Shown: positions 44,444 through 54,423, numbered from the stretch's first letter. The stretch: DNA of 64,000 bases from Rhodothermia bacterium (GCA_030427885.1 JAUICM010000011.1:26482-90481); one strand, 5' to 3'. Notes: a model not told the origin generated them from the letters alone. Numbers and translations are program-made.

Positions 44444-45598
44444 CTAGAATAAGTACCCGGCGGTGAAATAGATCCCATATCCTTCGTCAGAGAAACCAAT
44501 ATCTCCTCTAATGATGAAGTTTGGGGAGAAGAAAGATGCAGTACCACCAAAGCCGAATGTCTGTTTGAGATCGGAAGCGATATCAGAAAACGACGATGTG
44601 TTTGGAAATGAGCGGCCAAGATCATAGAAAATAGTACCACCGAATTCAGCCTGTATCTCAGGTACAGAAAACAACCATGTTCTGAGTTCCGTATTGAATA
44701 CAAAGGCATTGTCATCCAGGAAACGGTGCGATGCATAGCCTCTTAAGGTTTCTTCATCACCCACATAAGGAAGTTTCCAGTAGGGTACATTTCCGTTAGT
44801 AAGTTCAAGTAAGAATCTGTTTGCAACTGTTACATCTTTGATAAGGTGAAAGGTAAAGTAGCTTCTGGCATCTAATTCAAATTGAGTGAGGTTAAATGAA
44901 CTTCCCCAGAATTCACTTCCAGCCTGAAACCCTGCATCCATAAAGGTTCCAACGGTAGGACGGAATTCATTGTCCCTGTTCTCCCACGTAAAACCAAGCC
45001 CCATCATAAATGTTTTGCCACCTTTATACCCGGCAGGACGTTCTTCTGTAATAAGCCTGTCAGTAGCATTATCCCAGGGGGTTTCATATTTGAGATCGAT
45101 CGTGTGCTTGAGATCAAATTGTTTTACACTGCTGGTACTTTTAAACAATGGGTAACGGGTAGTATGTTCAATTCCAACAGAAAAAGATTTGAAAGTGTAA
45201 TAGTCTGGTTTTCCGGCAGGAGGATCTGTGAGCTTATCATAGTTTCCAATACCATAATAGGCATCCTGAAAGAAACGGTAGCCATAGATTTCGGTGGTGG
45301 TTCTGAAATCAGAGTTGAATGCATGTGGTTTATCAACCAAAAGCTGAAAAGTGTATAGTCCCTTAGTAGATGCAATAGCAGCAACCTGGGTATATCTGTA
45401 GAAAGGGGTGATACTATCCCGAAAATGATACCAGCTGAATAAGCCCCCGCCCATTAAACCAAAATCGCTGTTATATGAAATAGCAGGGATGAAAGCGAAG
45501 TCCAGAGAGTCCTGAGGCGTTTGTTGCCTGGCAGTGGTTACCCCGGACAGGCTCAGGCATATTAAAATGATAGCAAGAAGCCTGTATTTGATAATCAA
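44444..45598 (-). CDS. Outer-membrane beta-barrel (BamA/TamA-barrel-like)
   Basis: 384 residues. A signal peptide ends SGVTTARQQ; the rest is alternating beta strands (e.g. DLKYETPWDNATDRLI, MGLGFTWENRDNEFRPTVGTFMDAGFQAG) ending in the aromatic GYGIYFTAGYLF typical of OmpA/BamA-type barrels. VGDEETLRGYASHRFLDDNAFVFNTELRTWLF carries the (V)R-G-Y/F motif of Omp85 barrels, but there is no POTRA domain at this length. It could be a stand-alone Omp85-type barrel, for example a patatin- or lipid-transport-like partner. Function unknown. Confidence 0.82.
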   Translation of the reverse strand: MIIKYRLLAIILICLSLSGVTTARQQTPQDSLDFAFIPAISYNSDFGLMGGGLFSWYHFRDSITPFYRYTQVAAIASTKGLYTFQLLVDKPHAFNSDFRTTTEIYGYRFFQDAYYGIGNYDKLTDPPAGKPDYYTFKSFSVGIEHTTRYPLFKSTSSVKQFDLKHTIDLKYETPWDNATDRLITEERPAGYKGGKTFMMGLGFTWENRDNEFRPTVGTFMDAGFQAGSEFWGSSFNLTQFELDARSYFTFHLIKDVTVANRFLLELTNGNVPYWKLPYVGDEETLRGYASHRFLDDNAFVFNTELRTWLFSVPEIQAEFGGTIFYDLGRSFPNTSSFSDIASDLKQTFGFGGTASFFSPNFIIRGDIGFSDEGYGIYFTAGYLF

Positions 45599-45602
45599 GT
45601 AG

Positions 45603-47048
45603 CTAGTTTATAAAGAGGAATGTTACGATCAGTAAAATCGGAACCAATATACATACCGACCATAACAAATACCCTCCAAAGCTAGGCATTTTAACTCCAT
45701 TCTGTTCTGCTATGGATTTAACCATAAAGTTTGGAGCATTACCAATATAGGTGAGGGCTCCAAAGAACACGGCACCCGTAGAAATTGCCATGAGTGTATG
45801 GGACATATCGGTCATCAGATGCTGGGCATCGCCGCCGGCTGCATTGAAGAAGACGAGATATGTTGGAGCATTATCCAGGAACGCTGATAAAAGTCCGGTT
45901 ATCCAAAAGAACATATAGTTGATCGGATCTCCGTTTGAATCAAATACAGCATGATTTACAAACTGCAGTGCACCTTTACCATCGTTAGCGGCTTTCAACA
46001 TGGCTATCGGAGCGATGATAGTGATGAAGATTCCGGCAAAAAGTTTACCCACTTCCTGAATAGGAAACCAGTTAAATCCATTGGCAGCACGACTCTCTTT
46101 GGAGGTGATCTTCCAGCTTACCCACGACAATAAAAGAAGGGTGAAGTCGCGTACCAGGTTTGCATTTGCAACATGCACATGGAAAATTGTGATCTCACCA
46201 AGATCAACCAATCCGGAGAAAAGAACAGCACCAACTACACCCAGAATAAGTACCAGATTGATGCCCCCTTCAATACCCAGAGGTTCGGTGCCATCATTAC
46301 GTGGTTCTGTATTCGTTTCCTTGTTATAAAGACGCTTATCCCAGATGTAGTACACGATTAATAAAGCAATGGCAACAAACCACATCTCAAAGAAAAGGTG
46401 TTTGGTTGTCCAGAAGAAATCAACACCCTGGAGGAATCCAAGGAATAAGGGTGGATCACCAAGAGGGGTTAAAGATCCACCCACATTGGCAACTAGAAAG
46501 ATGAAAAATACGGCAATGTGTTTTTTGGTTGATCGCCATGCATTAGCACGCAAAATAGGCCTTATGAGCAGCATTGCGGCACCAGTTGTACCCATCCAGC
46601 TTGCAAGGATTGTACCTATCAGTAATATCAAAGTATTTACTTCGGGAGTACCTTTCAGATACCCTTTTATTCGAACACCCCCGGAGATCGTAAACAAGGC
46701 CAGTAATAATATGATGAAAGGGAAGTATTCCAGAAGGTAGGCATGAAGCACTTCATAAAGGGTAGCCTCAAAGCCAAATTCAATAATCAGGGGAATCACC
46801 AGAGTAGCAGCCCAGAAAGCGGAAACTTTACCAAAATTATGATGCCACCAATGTTCAGAGATTAAAGGAAAAACGGCAATAGAAATCAGAATACCAGCAA
46901 AAGGAATCGCCCATAGTAAACTAAGGTCACTACCTACAATACCATGACTTCCTGATGATTCTGCTGCAAACACAATATCCGAAAAGGCAAGAACTAATAA
47001 TGGCACCAAAAAGAATTGTGCTTTTTTAAGAATTGATTTAAGACTCAC
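45603..47048 (-). CDS. NhaD-type sodium:proton antiporter
   Basis: 481 residues with about twelve or thirteen membrane helices and a signal-like first segment (FFLVPLLVLAFSDIVFAAE). Conserved pieces of the ion-transporter superfamily: GTTGAAMLLIRPILRANAWRS, VANVGGSLTPLGDPPLFLGFLQG and SAFLDNAPTYLVFFNAAGGDA. The TPLGDPPLF and LDNAPTYL motifs are the NhaD hallmarks. Exchanges cytoplasmic sodium (or lithium) for protons at high pH or salt. It begins after the outer-membrane barrel and shares its strand. A short perfect dyad lies at 47176-47195 upstream. Confidence 0.88.
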   Translation of the reverse strand: MSLKSILKKAQFFLVPLLVLAFSDIVFAAESSGSHGIVGSDLSLLWAIPFAGILISIAVFPLISEHWWHHNFGKVSAFWAATLVIPLIIEFGFEATLYEVLHAYLLEYFPFIILLLALFTISGGVRIKGYLKGTPEVNTLILLIGTILASWMGTTGAAMLLIRPILRANAWRSTKKHIAVFFIFLVANVGGSLTPLGDPPLFLGFLQGVDFFWTTKHLFFEMWFVAIALLIVYYIWDKRLYNKETNTEPRNDGTEPLGIEGGINLVLILGVVGAVLFSGLVDLGEITIFHVHVANANLVRDFTLLLLSWVSWKITSKESRAANGFNWFPIQEVGKLFAGIFITIIAPIAMLKAANDGKGALQFVNHAVFDSNGDPINYMFFWITGLLSAFLDNAPTYLVFFNAAGGDAQHLMTDMSHTLMAISTGAVFFGALTYIGNAPNFMVKSIAEQNGVKMPSFGGYLLWSVCILVPILLIVTFLFIN

Positions 47049-47175
47049 AAAAACCTGAATAATGTTTCAATTAATTTTTCAAGGAAAATAACAGAAGAAA
47101 AACCCTTTCAAAAAGAGATGGTGTTACGATTTGTGAAATCACTGTTAAAAGATTGTAAAGCCGTCAACTCCATCC

Positions 47176-47195
47176 ACAAACAGTTGCCTGTTTGT
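47176..47195. other. Perfect 8-bp dyad between nhaD-like and pterin dehydratase genes
   Basis: ACAAACAG-TTGC-CTGTTTGT is a perfect inverted repeat with a four-base loop, about 128 bases upstream of the antiporter start and 54 bases before the next gene. It could be an operator or a small hairpin. No T run follows, so it is not an obvious terminator. Confidence 0.5.
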
Positions 47196-47249
47196 CTAAT
47201 TGTTATCTTATTGATTGGTAACATTTAAAGCAAATTAAAGGTGTGTAAA

Positions 47250-47534
47250 ATGATGGAAGCGTTAACGGCAACCAATATTGAGCAAAAATTACAATCACTG
47301 AATGGCTGGGGTTATTCTGATGATAAAATATTCAAACAATTTGAGTTTAAGAATTTCAGAGAGGCGCTTTCTTTTATAGTAAAAGTCGGCTTTGAAGCAG
47401 AGGAGCTGGGACATCATCCCAATATCTTTAACGTATATAACCGTGTTGAGATAGCGCTGCAAACCCATGATGCCGGAGATAAAGTAACTCAAAAAGATGT
47501 GGAACTGGCCCGGGCGATAGAGGCGTTGTTTTGA
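47250..47534 (+). CDS. Pterin-4a-carbinolamine dehydratase
   Basis: 94 residues from the ATG at 47250, with AAAGG 8 bases upstream (longer GTG at 47241 not supported). The fold signature EELGHHPNIFNVYNRVEIALQTHDAGDKVTQKDVELARAIEAL includes the conserved HHP and the later His of the DCoH/PhhB family. It dehydrates 4a-hydroxytetrahydropterin during aromatic amino-acid hydroxylation or supports Moco/pterin recycling. No phenylalanine hydroxylase is in the window. Stands alone. Confidence 0.9.
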   Translation: MMEALTATNIEQKLQSLNGWGYSDDKIFKQFEFKNFREALSFIVKVGFEAEELGHHPNIFNVYNRVEIALQTHDAGDKVTQKDVELARAIEALF

Positions 47535-47592
47535 AAGTTGAGGGAGAGAAAATTTTGAGTTCAAATGTATGGCAATAAGAGATAAAAACTCT

Positions 47593-47600
47593 TATATTTG
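47593..47600 (+). promoter_or_regulatory. Bacteroidota-type -7 box before rpsF
   Basis: TATATTTG, a perfect match to TAnnTTTG, lies 77 bases before the rpsF ATG. No clear -33 TTTG lies at the usual spacing (TTTG is at 47554-47557, too far), so only the -7 element is supported. Confidence 0.4.
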
Positions 47601-47676
47601 AGGCCTTCTGTTATTCGGGCAAAGTGCACGAATGACTGTTTTCAGACGAAAACATCCATAGAAACCAATACATACT

Positions 47677-48051
47677 ATGAGTAAGAATTATTACGAACTA
47701 ACGTATATCATCAATCCTGTTTTAGAGGAAGATGGATTAAAAGCTGCTGTTGAGACGATCAATAAGCTTATCACAGATAACGGCGGCGAGATCGAAGAAG
47801 TTGACGAATGGGGCTTGCGTCCTTTTGCCTACGAAGTTGACAAGAAAAACAACGGTTACTACATCAATATGTATTTTACCGCACCAGCAGAAGTGATTCC
47901 AATGGTTGAGCGGTACATGCGTATTGAAGACGAGTACATGCGTTACCTCACTCTGAAGTTCGATGCTAAAATGCTTCGCCACAGAGAACTGGTTAAGAAA
48001 AACGAAGTACCAAATATCTTCGCTGTTGAAGAAGAAGAAAACGAAGATTAA
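47677..48051 (+). CDS. rpsF: 30S ribosomal protein S6
   Basis: 124 residues: MSKNYYELTYIINPVLEEDGLKAAVETINKLITDNGGEIEEVDEWGLRPFAYEV, the S6 ferredoxin-like fold, then GYYINMYFTAPAEVIPMVERYMRIEDEYMRYLTLKF. Acidic C-tail (AVEEEENED). S6 pairs with S18 on the 30S platform; rpsR follows after 27 bases. Operon rpsF-rpsR-rplI. Confidence 0.97.
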   Translation: MSKNYYELTYIINPVLEEDGLKAAVETINKLITDNGGEIEEVDEWGLRPFAYEVDKKNNGYYINMYFTAPAEVIPMVERYMRIEDEYMRYLTLKFDAKMLRHRELVKKNEVPNIFAVEEEENED

Positions 48052-48078
48052 TCCATCAAATCGTAAAGAAATTCCATT

Positions 48079-48330
48079 ATGATTAAGAATCCATCACATC
48101 CAAAGAAAAGCATTCGCAAAGTTAAGCAATGCAAGTTCACCAAAGCAGGTGTTGAATACATCGATTACAAAGACACCGAAACACTGCAACGCTTCACCAA
48201 CGACCAGGGAAAGATTCTTCCACGTCGTGTAACAGGTACAAGTGCAAAACACCAACGTCAGCTTACAAGAGCTATCAAACGTGCGCGTTTCCTTGCTCTT
48301 ATGCCATATGTAGCTGAAAACCTTCGTTAA
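48079..48330 (+). CDS. rpsR: 30S ribosomal protein S18
   Basis: 83 residues, basic: [50 protein letters not shown]. The core signature G-K-I-x-P-R-R-x-T-G is intact. S18 binds S6 and 16S rRNA. The N-terminus has the C-K-F motif ([15 protein letters not shown]). Middle gene of the rpsF-rpsR-rplI operon. Confidence 0.97.
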   Translation: MIKNPSHPKKSIRKVKQCKFTKAGVEYIDYKDTETLQRFTNDQGKILPRRVTGTSAKHQRQLTRAIKRARFLALMPYVAENLR

Positions 48331-48348
48331 TAGTAGAGATATAGTATC

Positions 48349-48795
48349 ATGAAAGTTATTCTTAAAGAAGACGTAGAAAAATTAGGACAAGCTGGTGAGC
48401 TTGTAGATGTTAAAGACGGATACGGACGTAACTACCTTATCCCTCAGGCTAAAGCCGTTCTTGCAACAAAAGGTGCGATCGCAGAGATCGAATTAATGAA
48501 AAAACGTGCTGCTCTTAAAGCAGAACTTACTGTTGCAGAAGCTAAAGACCTTGCAAAACTGCTCGAAGCAACCTCGGTTACAATTCCTGTAACTGCTGGT
48601 GAAGACGGTAAGATCCACGGAACTATTACCAACATCCAGATCGCGGAAGCTCTAGAAGAAAGAGATATCCTGGTTGACAGACGTAACATCACCATTGACG
48701 AAGAAGTTAAATCTCTTGGTGAGTATACTGCTACTGTTGAAGTTCTTGGCGATCTGAAGCCTAAAGTTAAAATTTGGGTGGTTAACGCCGAATAA
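48349..48795 (+). CDS. rplI: 50S ribosomal protein L9
   Basis: 148 residues. N-terminal domain MKVILKEDVEKLGQAGELVDVKDGYGRNYLIPQAKAVLAT (the RNA-binding part with GDVVxVKxGYARNYLxP form), a helical linker and the C-terminal domain VTAGEDGKIHGTITNIQIAEAL. Last gene of the S6-S18-L9 operon. Confidence 0.97.
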   Translation: MKVILKEDVEKLGQAGELVDVKDGYGRNYLIPQAKAVLATKGAIAEIELMKKRAALKAELTVAEAKDLAKLLEATSVTIPVTAGEDGKIHGTITNIQIAEALEERDILVDRRNITIDEEVKSLGEYTATVEVLGDLKPKVKIWVVNAE

Positions 48796-48930
48796 TTGCT
48801 CATCCGGGAAACTGGATACAGCTCGGAACTGCTGTAAGATTTTACAGATTTGTTAAGTCTTATAGTTTGATGCTTCACATATGAAGTTTATCATACAGTA
48901 AGAGAAATTATCCAGAACCGAATATTTCAG

Positions 48931-50838
48931 ATGAAAGCAGTAAAAACATTTATAGTGGGGATCATCCTGGTGATGTTATCCCCACTTTTTGTTTATGGTC
49001 AGATCCCGGATCCGGTTAAGTTCGGAGTGAAGGAGATTCCTGCGAAAGTCCAGGCGGGTGAAGTGTTTAATATACTTATTGATGCTTCCATTGAAGGTGA
49101 CTGGCATATGTATTCGATACTCAATGATCCGGATGCAGGCCCTTTCCCAACAGAATTTTCCGCCGATTCAAATAATTTTGTATTAGCAGGGGAGGTGATC
49201 GAGAGTGATGCAGATGTTGAATTTGATCCGAACTTTGAAGCAGAACTTGGCTGGCATTCCAGTTTCGCACAATTCACCGTTCCTGTAGCCATTAAAACCG
49301 AATTATCCGGTGAGCAGGAAATAAAACTTTCTGTTTTTTATCAGGTTTGTAACGATCGGGTTTGCCTGCCCCCTAAGACCAAAATAATAACAACAAGTGT
49401 TGTTGTTGAAGGTATAGCTGAAACACCATACGAAGCTGCTATTGGTGGAATTGATACGCCCGAGACTCAGAAAGAGTACAAACAAAAGGCCATTAGTAAA
49501 GATGGATTATTTTCATTTATATGGGTAGCAATTTTAGCAGGATTTGCTGCTTTGCTCACCCCTTGTGTGTTTCCAATGATACCGCTTACCGTTTCCTATT
49601 TCTCCAAACAAAAGGAGAATAAGAAAGGAGTTGGTCAGGCTTTGATCTTTGGGATCGCAATCGTGATCACATTTACCCTGATCGGTATACTACTAGCAGT
49701 TATTCTGGGAGCTTCAGGAGCACAGAATTTTGCTTCCAATCCATTTGTGAATGCTATGATAGCTTTGGTTCTGATAGCATTTGCGCTCAGTTTACTGGGT
49801 GCATACGAACTTCAGCTTCCTCATCAGCTCACAAACTTCCTGAATCGCAAGAGTAACGAGAGTTCAGGACTGGTTGGAATATTATTCATGGCAATGACCA
49901 TAAGTGCGGTTTCATTTTCATGTACAGCACCTTTTGTTGGAGCCGTTTTTGCAGCTGCTGCTGGTGGAGAGTGGTTTTATCCAATAATTGGAATGGTTGG
50001 ATTTTCAGCTGCTTTTGCTTCACCGTTCGTATTGTTTGCGATGTTTCCGAAATGGCTGGAATCTCTTCCAAAAAGTGGTTCATGGATGAACCTGGTGAAG
50101 GTACTCCTTGGATTCATAGAACTCGCCGCTGCTATTAAATTTATCTCCAATGTAGATCTCGTTATGGGCTGGGGAATGGTTAGCCGTCCTTTCGCTATCG
50201 CAGCCTGGATCGCCATTTTCTTTGTAGCTGGTTTATACGTATTGGGAGTTTTTATACTGAAGCATGAGACCAAGCCAGAGACAGTATCCACTGGCAGATT
50301 GATGTTAGCATTGCCACTGTTCTTGTTCAGTTTTTATTTAATACCAGGCTTACTCGGTGCTTCTTTGGGGATCTGGGATTCGTGGCTTCCGCCAAAACAA
50401 GCAACTGATGTGAGCGTAGTCGGAACAATTGCCGCTATGGGGGGTGCCGGAACAGGGACTTCTTCAGAGGAGGGATGGACTCAGGATTTCGACAATGCGG
50501 TTGACGAAGCAAAAGATGAAGGTATTCCGGTTTTCATCGATTTTACAGGATATACCTGTACCAACTGCCGGGCGATGGAATCAAACGTTTTTCCACTGGC
50601 CGATGTAAAGGAGAGATTCGGACAGATGAAGCTGGTTCAGCTGTATACCGATGGAGGGACGGATGCACAGAAAAACCAAATGCTCCAGTTTGAATTAACC
50701 GGAAATGTGGCACTTCCTACGTATGTGATCCTGGATCCGTCCAATAAACAGGTTCTGGCTCAGGAACTTGGATATATTGCTGCCGATAAATTTGTTTCTT
50801 TCCTTGATAAAGGAATCAACGCTTACAAATCACAATAG
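48931..50838 (+). CDS. DsbD-type thiol:disulfide interchange protein
   Basis: 635 residues. Signal peptide, N-terminal DsbD-alpha/DsbC-like immunoglobulin fold with the redox pair in VCNDRVCLPPKT (Cys-x4-Cys). A CcdA/DsbD membrane domain of about eight helices has LTPCVFPMIPLTVSYF and SAVSFSCTAPFVGAVFA (the membrane cysteine pair). A C-terminal thioredoxin domain has YTCTNCRAM (Cys543, Cys546). It passes electrons from cytoplasmic thioredoxin to the periplasm. An atypical CTNC active site stands where DsbD has CVAC. Followed by a large envelope protein. Confidence 0.9.
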   Translation: MKAVKTFIVGIILVMLSPLFVYGQIPDPVKFGVKEIPAKVQAGEVFNILIDASIEGDWHMYSILNDPDAGPFPTEFSADSNNFVLAGEVIESDADVEFDPNFEAELGWHSSFAQFTVPVAIKTELSGEQEIKLSVFYQVCNDRVCLPPKTKIITTSVVVEGIAETPYEAAIGGIDTPETQKEYKQKAISKDGLFSFIWVAILAGFAALLTPCVFPMIPLTVSYFSKQKENKKGVGQALIFGIAIVITFTLIGILLAVILGASGAQNFASNPFVNAMIALVLIAFALSLLGAYELQLPHQLTNFLNRKSNESSGLVGILFMAMTISAVSFSCTAPFVGAVFAAAAGGEWFYPIIGMVGFSAAFASPFVLFAMFPKWLESLPKSGSWMNLVKVLLGFIELAAAIKFISNVDLVMGWGMVSRPFAIAAWIAIFFVAGLYVLGVFILKHETKPETVSTGRLMLALPLFLFSFYLIPGLLGASLGIWDSWLPPKQATDVSVVGTIAAMGGAGTGTSSEEGWTQDFDNAVDEAKDEGIPVFIDFTGYTCTNCRAMESNVFPLADVKERFGQMKLVQLYTDGGTDAQKNQMLQFELTGNVALPTYVILDPSNKQVLAQELGYIAADKFVSFLDKGINAYKSQ

Positions 50839-50940
50839 CATATTAGGTACCGCTACTAAACGCTGAATTGTTCTATTTTCAACATTGGGGAAGTGCGTTA
50901 ACTTCTTCAGTGACAAATAGGATCATCAAACTTGCCCTGA

Positions 50941-53900
50941 TTGACGGTACGAAAGCCCACATTCTTGTTTTTTATCTTCGCCTTTGTGGTAGTGGCATTG
51001 GTCTGTCATCAAAAGGCTGAGGCTCAAACAACGGTTTTCACTTATTTGGATATTCCAGACTTCGATCCCGATACGGCCTATCAACTACATGAGTGGATTT
51101 TACCTGAGAGTATCGAGGTATTTGCCGATGGTGAGCCGATTCCCAGAGAACACTGGATTTATGAACCAGATTCTTACCAATGGAGAATTCGCCGGGATCA
51201 TATTGAAGAATACCGATCAGCAGGACAGCTAAGAATTGAATATCAGGCATATCCACTCGCCATTAGAAGGACATTTGTAAATCGTGAGGCCATTGAAGTT
51301 GGGGATGATTTTTTTATAAACGAAAATGATTCATCAAGGGCAGCAATTGCACAACAAGGTCAGGTAATTTTTGATAATTCAAACCTGCAGCAACGTGGTA
51401 GTTTAAGCCGTGGTATTATTGTTGGTACTAATCAGGATTTTGCATTGGAGAGCGGACTTCAATTTGAACTGAATGGACAGCTGACCGATGATGTTTCTAT
51501 CAATGCCTCATTAACTGATAAAAGTATTCCTATTCAGCCAGACGGAACCACGCAAAACCTAAGAGAATTTGATAGGGTATTCATCCAACTGAAATCACAG
51601 AATACCAGAGTTGAGATGGGAGATGTGGATGTGAGTTTCGAGCAAAGTACTTTTGCGAAGCTCAACAGAAGACTTCAGGGGGCAGCGGGGTACTCAAATA
51701 CTGATTATGGAGATTACAGCGCGGCGTTGTCGGTGGTTCGAGGAACCTATAAGTCGGTTTCATTTCAGGGACAGGATGGTGTTCAGGGTCCCTACAGATT
51801 GACTGGTCGTGAAAACGATGAGTTTGTAATTGTACTGGCCGGTACAGAACGAGTATATATAAATGGAAATGAAGTCACCAGGGGTGAGGAGTATGAGTAC
51901 ATCATTGATTATGGATTAGGTGAGATCTACTTCACCAACAATTTGTTGATCAAAGACGAGACCAGAATAGTAGTAGAATATGAGTATATCGATCAGAATT
52001 TTAACAGCACTCTGATTGCGGCTGAAGCAAAGGACGATTTTTTTGATGGAAAGCTAAGTATTGGAGCGTCGGTTATACGGCAGGCCGATGGGGATGAGCT
52101 ATTATCACAGCGCGCACTAGATCAGGACGATATAAATGTATTAAAAGGCATTGGGGATGATCTGGATGCGGCAGTAGTTTCAGGAGAACGAGTAGCGGAT
52201 GATGAGGACGATAATAATGTCAGGTATGCCAAAGTGGATACCACATTAAATGGACAGGTTTATTCAATTTATAAAAATATCCCCGGTTCGGGACAGTCTC
52301 TATATATAGTGAGCTTCACGAAAGTCGGAGAAGGTGCAGGTAGCTATGAAAGAGTGAGTGGCTCTGTAAATGGATTGCTGTATGAATGGGTAGGTCCGGG
52401 ATTGGGTAAATATGAAGCCTTTAGAAAATTACCGGCGCCAAAAGAGCAGCATATGATTGCCTTAAATAGTGCGCTGGCACTGAGTGATAAAATTCAGGTA
52501 TTCGGAGAATTCGCCACCAGTGGATATGATCGGAACCGGTTCTCTGATCTGGATGATAATGACAACAACGATATTTCTTACCTCTCGGGGATCAGGCTTA
52601 ATAGCTTAGAAACCAGTATAGGGGATCTGAGTGCCAACGTATCCAGAAGATATACTGGCGCAAACTTCCGGTTTTTTGAGCGGACTAAAGAAGTAGAGTT
52701 TGACAGGAAATGGAATATTAATCGTGTATCAGATTCAGAGGAAAGTTTAAACGAAGCCTCATTGGTTTACGATATCACTCCGAATACAAAAGCAGAGGCT
52801 GAATTTGGGCTTATAAACCGGGATGATTTTGAAGGGAGCCGATACGGAATGAACATAGTTTCAAATGAGCAAGGCATTCCGGGTTTGAATTACATGGGCG
52901 ATTATGTAGATACAAAAGATGAGATTTCACAACAATCCGGAAACTGGCTACGGCAAAAGGGAAGTGTGAGTAAAAATCTGGGATTCTCGATTACCCCCTA
53001 TGTTGGCTTTGAACATGAAAACCGGATTCAGCGTGATCTGGTTAGCGATTCATTGCGTAATGCTTCTTTTTCTTTCTATGAACTGGGACCAGGAGTTCGG
53101 TTTGGCAGATCAGTTTTTAATGTAGATGCAAGTGTGTATTATCGTTCTGAAGATAGAGTGTTAGGAAATGAGTTGGAAAAAGAGTCCACGGCAATAGAGC
53201 AGAGGCTAAAAGTAAATTATCAGCCATCCAATTATTTCAATACCAAAAACGAGATCGCTATCCGAAATAAAGAATTTATCTCAGAATTCAGGCAGGCAGG
53301 AAATAATAACCGAAATGGTTTATTGCTCAGATCGGTAACGGATTACAGTACCAGCTCAGAGTTTATAAATGGGCAAGTACTATATGAAGCAAATACCGAA
53401 AGGAGAGCATTACTTCAGGAGGCATATCTGGAAGTAGGTCCCGAATTAGGTCAATACGTTTGGATTGATGATAATAATGACGGAGTTCAACAGATCGATG
53501 AGTTCTACCCGGAGCTGAGCCCGAATGAAGGAACCTATGTGTTGCAGTATCTTCCTTCAGACGAACTGTTCAATGTGATCGATCTTAGAACAAGATTCAG
53601 AAATGAGATACGTCCTTTGGTCTCACTTTCAGATGAAGCTGGTGTGTCAGGGTTATTTTCAGGGTTGACTCTCAGGTCCAGGATCGACATATCAGAGAAT
53701 TCCACAACCGATGAACTAAGTGATGTGTATCTACTGAAGCTGAATACTTTTCGAAATGATTCCACAACAATTCAGGGAAGATTGTTTTGGGAGCAGGAGT
53801 TTGATCTTTTTCCTGAAGTCCAAAAAGCGGATGTTCTGTTCGGATACAATCAGGGAAGAAGTTTGAATAAAAGGAGTTCAGAATCACAAACTCTATATAA

Positions 53901-54423
53901 TGATCTATACTATATAAATAGCTCATACCGAATAAACGGGATGACTAGAATTTTTACAGATTTGAGTTTGGGGCAAAATTCGACTAAAAGTGATCGGCTC
54001 AGCAGCCGTAATTTCGAGATAAGCTCATTTACGATCACTCCCGGGGTGGATGCAGTTATCAATCGTTCATGGCAAAGCACGCTCTCATTTTCCTATGCAA
54101 ATAAGGAAGATAAATTTCCGGGTACGCCTGTCAAAGCAGATATTATTAAGGTGATAAATTCTCACCGTGCTTTTTTATGGAAGAAAATTCAGGTAAACGG
54201 AAGGCTGGAATTGAGAAATGCAAAGGTTGAAGGGGCATCATCCACTCTCGGAACTTATGAATTAACAGAGGGTACCGGTTTGGGTACAAATCTGGTTTGG
54301 TCTTTGTCAGGAAGCTACCGTATGAGCGATTTAGTACGCATTAGTTTCAACTATGATGGAAGAACAGTTAAAAACAGGCAAGACATTCAAACTATCAAAT
54401 TAGTAGTAAGTGCTGTTTTTTAA
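50941..54423 (+). CDS. Large secreted/outer-membrane beta-rich protein
   Basis: 1160 residues from a TTG (RKPTFLFFIFAFVVVALVCH signal). The N-terminal 120 residues form one beta domain (FDPDTAYQLHEWILPESIEVFADGEPIPREHW). Then comes a segment with GRENDEFVIVLAGTERVYINGNEVTRGEEYEYIIDYGLGEIYFTNN (residues about 285-335). A very long barrel-like remainder has alternating strands to the aromatic C-terminus (IKLVVSAVF). Reminiscent of SprA-like or other giant outer-membrane barrel proteins of T9SS bacteria, but too short for SprA. There is no NPFNP tail. Function unknown; may be a barrel or adhesin. Located about 100 bases after the DsbD-like gene. Confidence 0.72.
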   Translation: MTVRKPTFLFFIFAFVVVALVCHQKAEAQTTVFTYLDIPDFDPDTAYQLHEWILPESIEVFADGEPIPREHWIYEPDSYQWRIRRDHIEEYRSAGQLRIEYQAYPLAIRRTFVNREAIEVGDDFFINENDSSRAAIAQQGQVIFDNSNLQQRGSLSRGIIVGTNQDFALESGLQFELNGQLTDDVSINASLTDKSIPIQPDGTTQNLREFDRVFIQLKSQNTRVEMGDVDVSFEQSTFAKLNRRLQGAAGYSNTDYGDYSAALSVVRGTYKSVSFQGQDGVQGPYRLTGRENDEFVIVLAGTERVYINGNEVTRGEEYEYIIDYGLGEIYFTNNLLIKDETRIVVEYEYIDQNFNSTLIAAEAKDDFFDGKLSIGASVIRQADGDELLSQRALDQDDINVLKGIGDDLDAAVVSGERVADDEDDNNVRYAKVDTTLNGQVYSIYKNIPGSGQSLYIVSFTKVGEGAGSYERVSGSVNGLLYEWVGPGLGKYEAFRKLPAPKEQHMIALNSALALSDKIQVFGEFATSGYDRNRFSDLDDNDNNDISYLSGIRLNSLETSIGDLSANVSRRYTGANFRFFERTKEVEFDRKWNINRVSDSEESLNEASLVYDITPNTKAEAEFGLINRDDFEGSRYGMNIVSNEQGIPGLNYMGDYVDTKDEISQQSGNWLRQKGSVSKNLGFSITPYVGFEHENRIQRDLVSDSLRNASFSFYELGPGVRFGRSVFNVDASVYYRSEDRVLGNELEKESTAIEQRLKVNYQPSNYFNTKNEIAIRNKEFISEFRQAGNNNRNGLLLRSVTDYSTSSEFINGQVLYEANTERRALLQEAYLEVGPELGQYVWIDDNNDGVQQIDEFYPELSPNEGTYVLQYLPSDELFNVIDLRTRFRNEIRPLVSLSDEAGVSGLFSGLTLRSRIDISENSTTDELSDVYLLKLNTFRNDSTTIQGRLFWEQEFDLFPEVQKADVLFGYNQGRSLNKRSSESQTLYNDLYYINSSYRINGMTRIFTDLSLGQNSTKSDRLSSRNFEISSFTITPGVDAVINRSWQSTLSFSYANKEDKFPGTPVKADIIKVINSHRAFLWKKIQVNGRLELRNAKVEGASSTLGTYELTEGTGLGTNLVWSLSGSYRMSDLVRISFNYDGRTVKNRQDIQTIKLVVSAVF

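Noticed and set aside
44200..44736. A 178-residue minus-strand open frame overlapping the CpxP-like and barrel genes
   Set aside because: Antisense shadow of two well-supported genes with low-complexity, unfamiliar translation.
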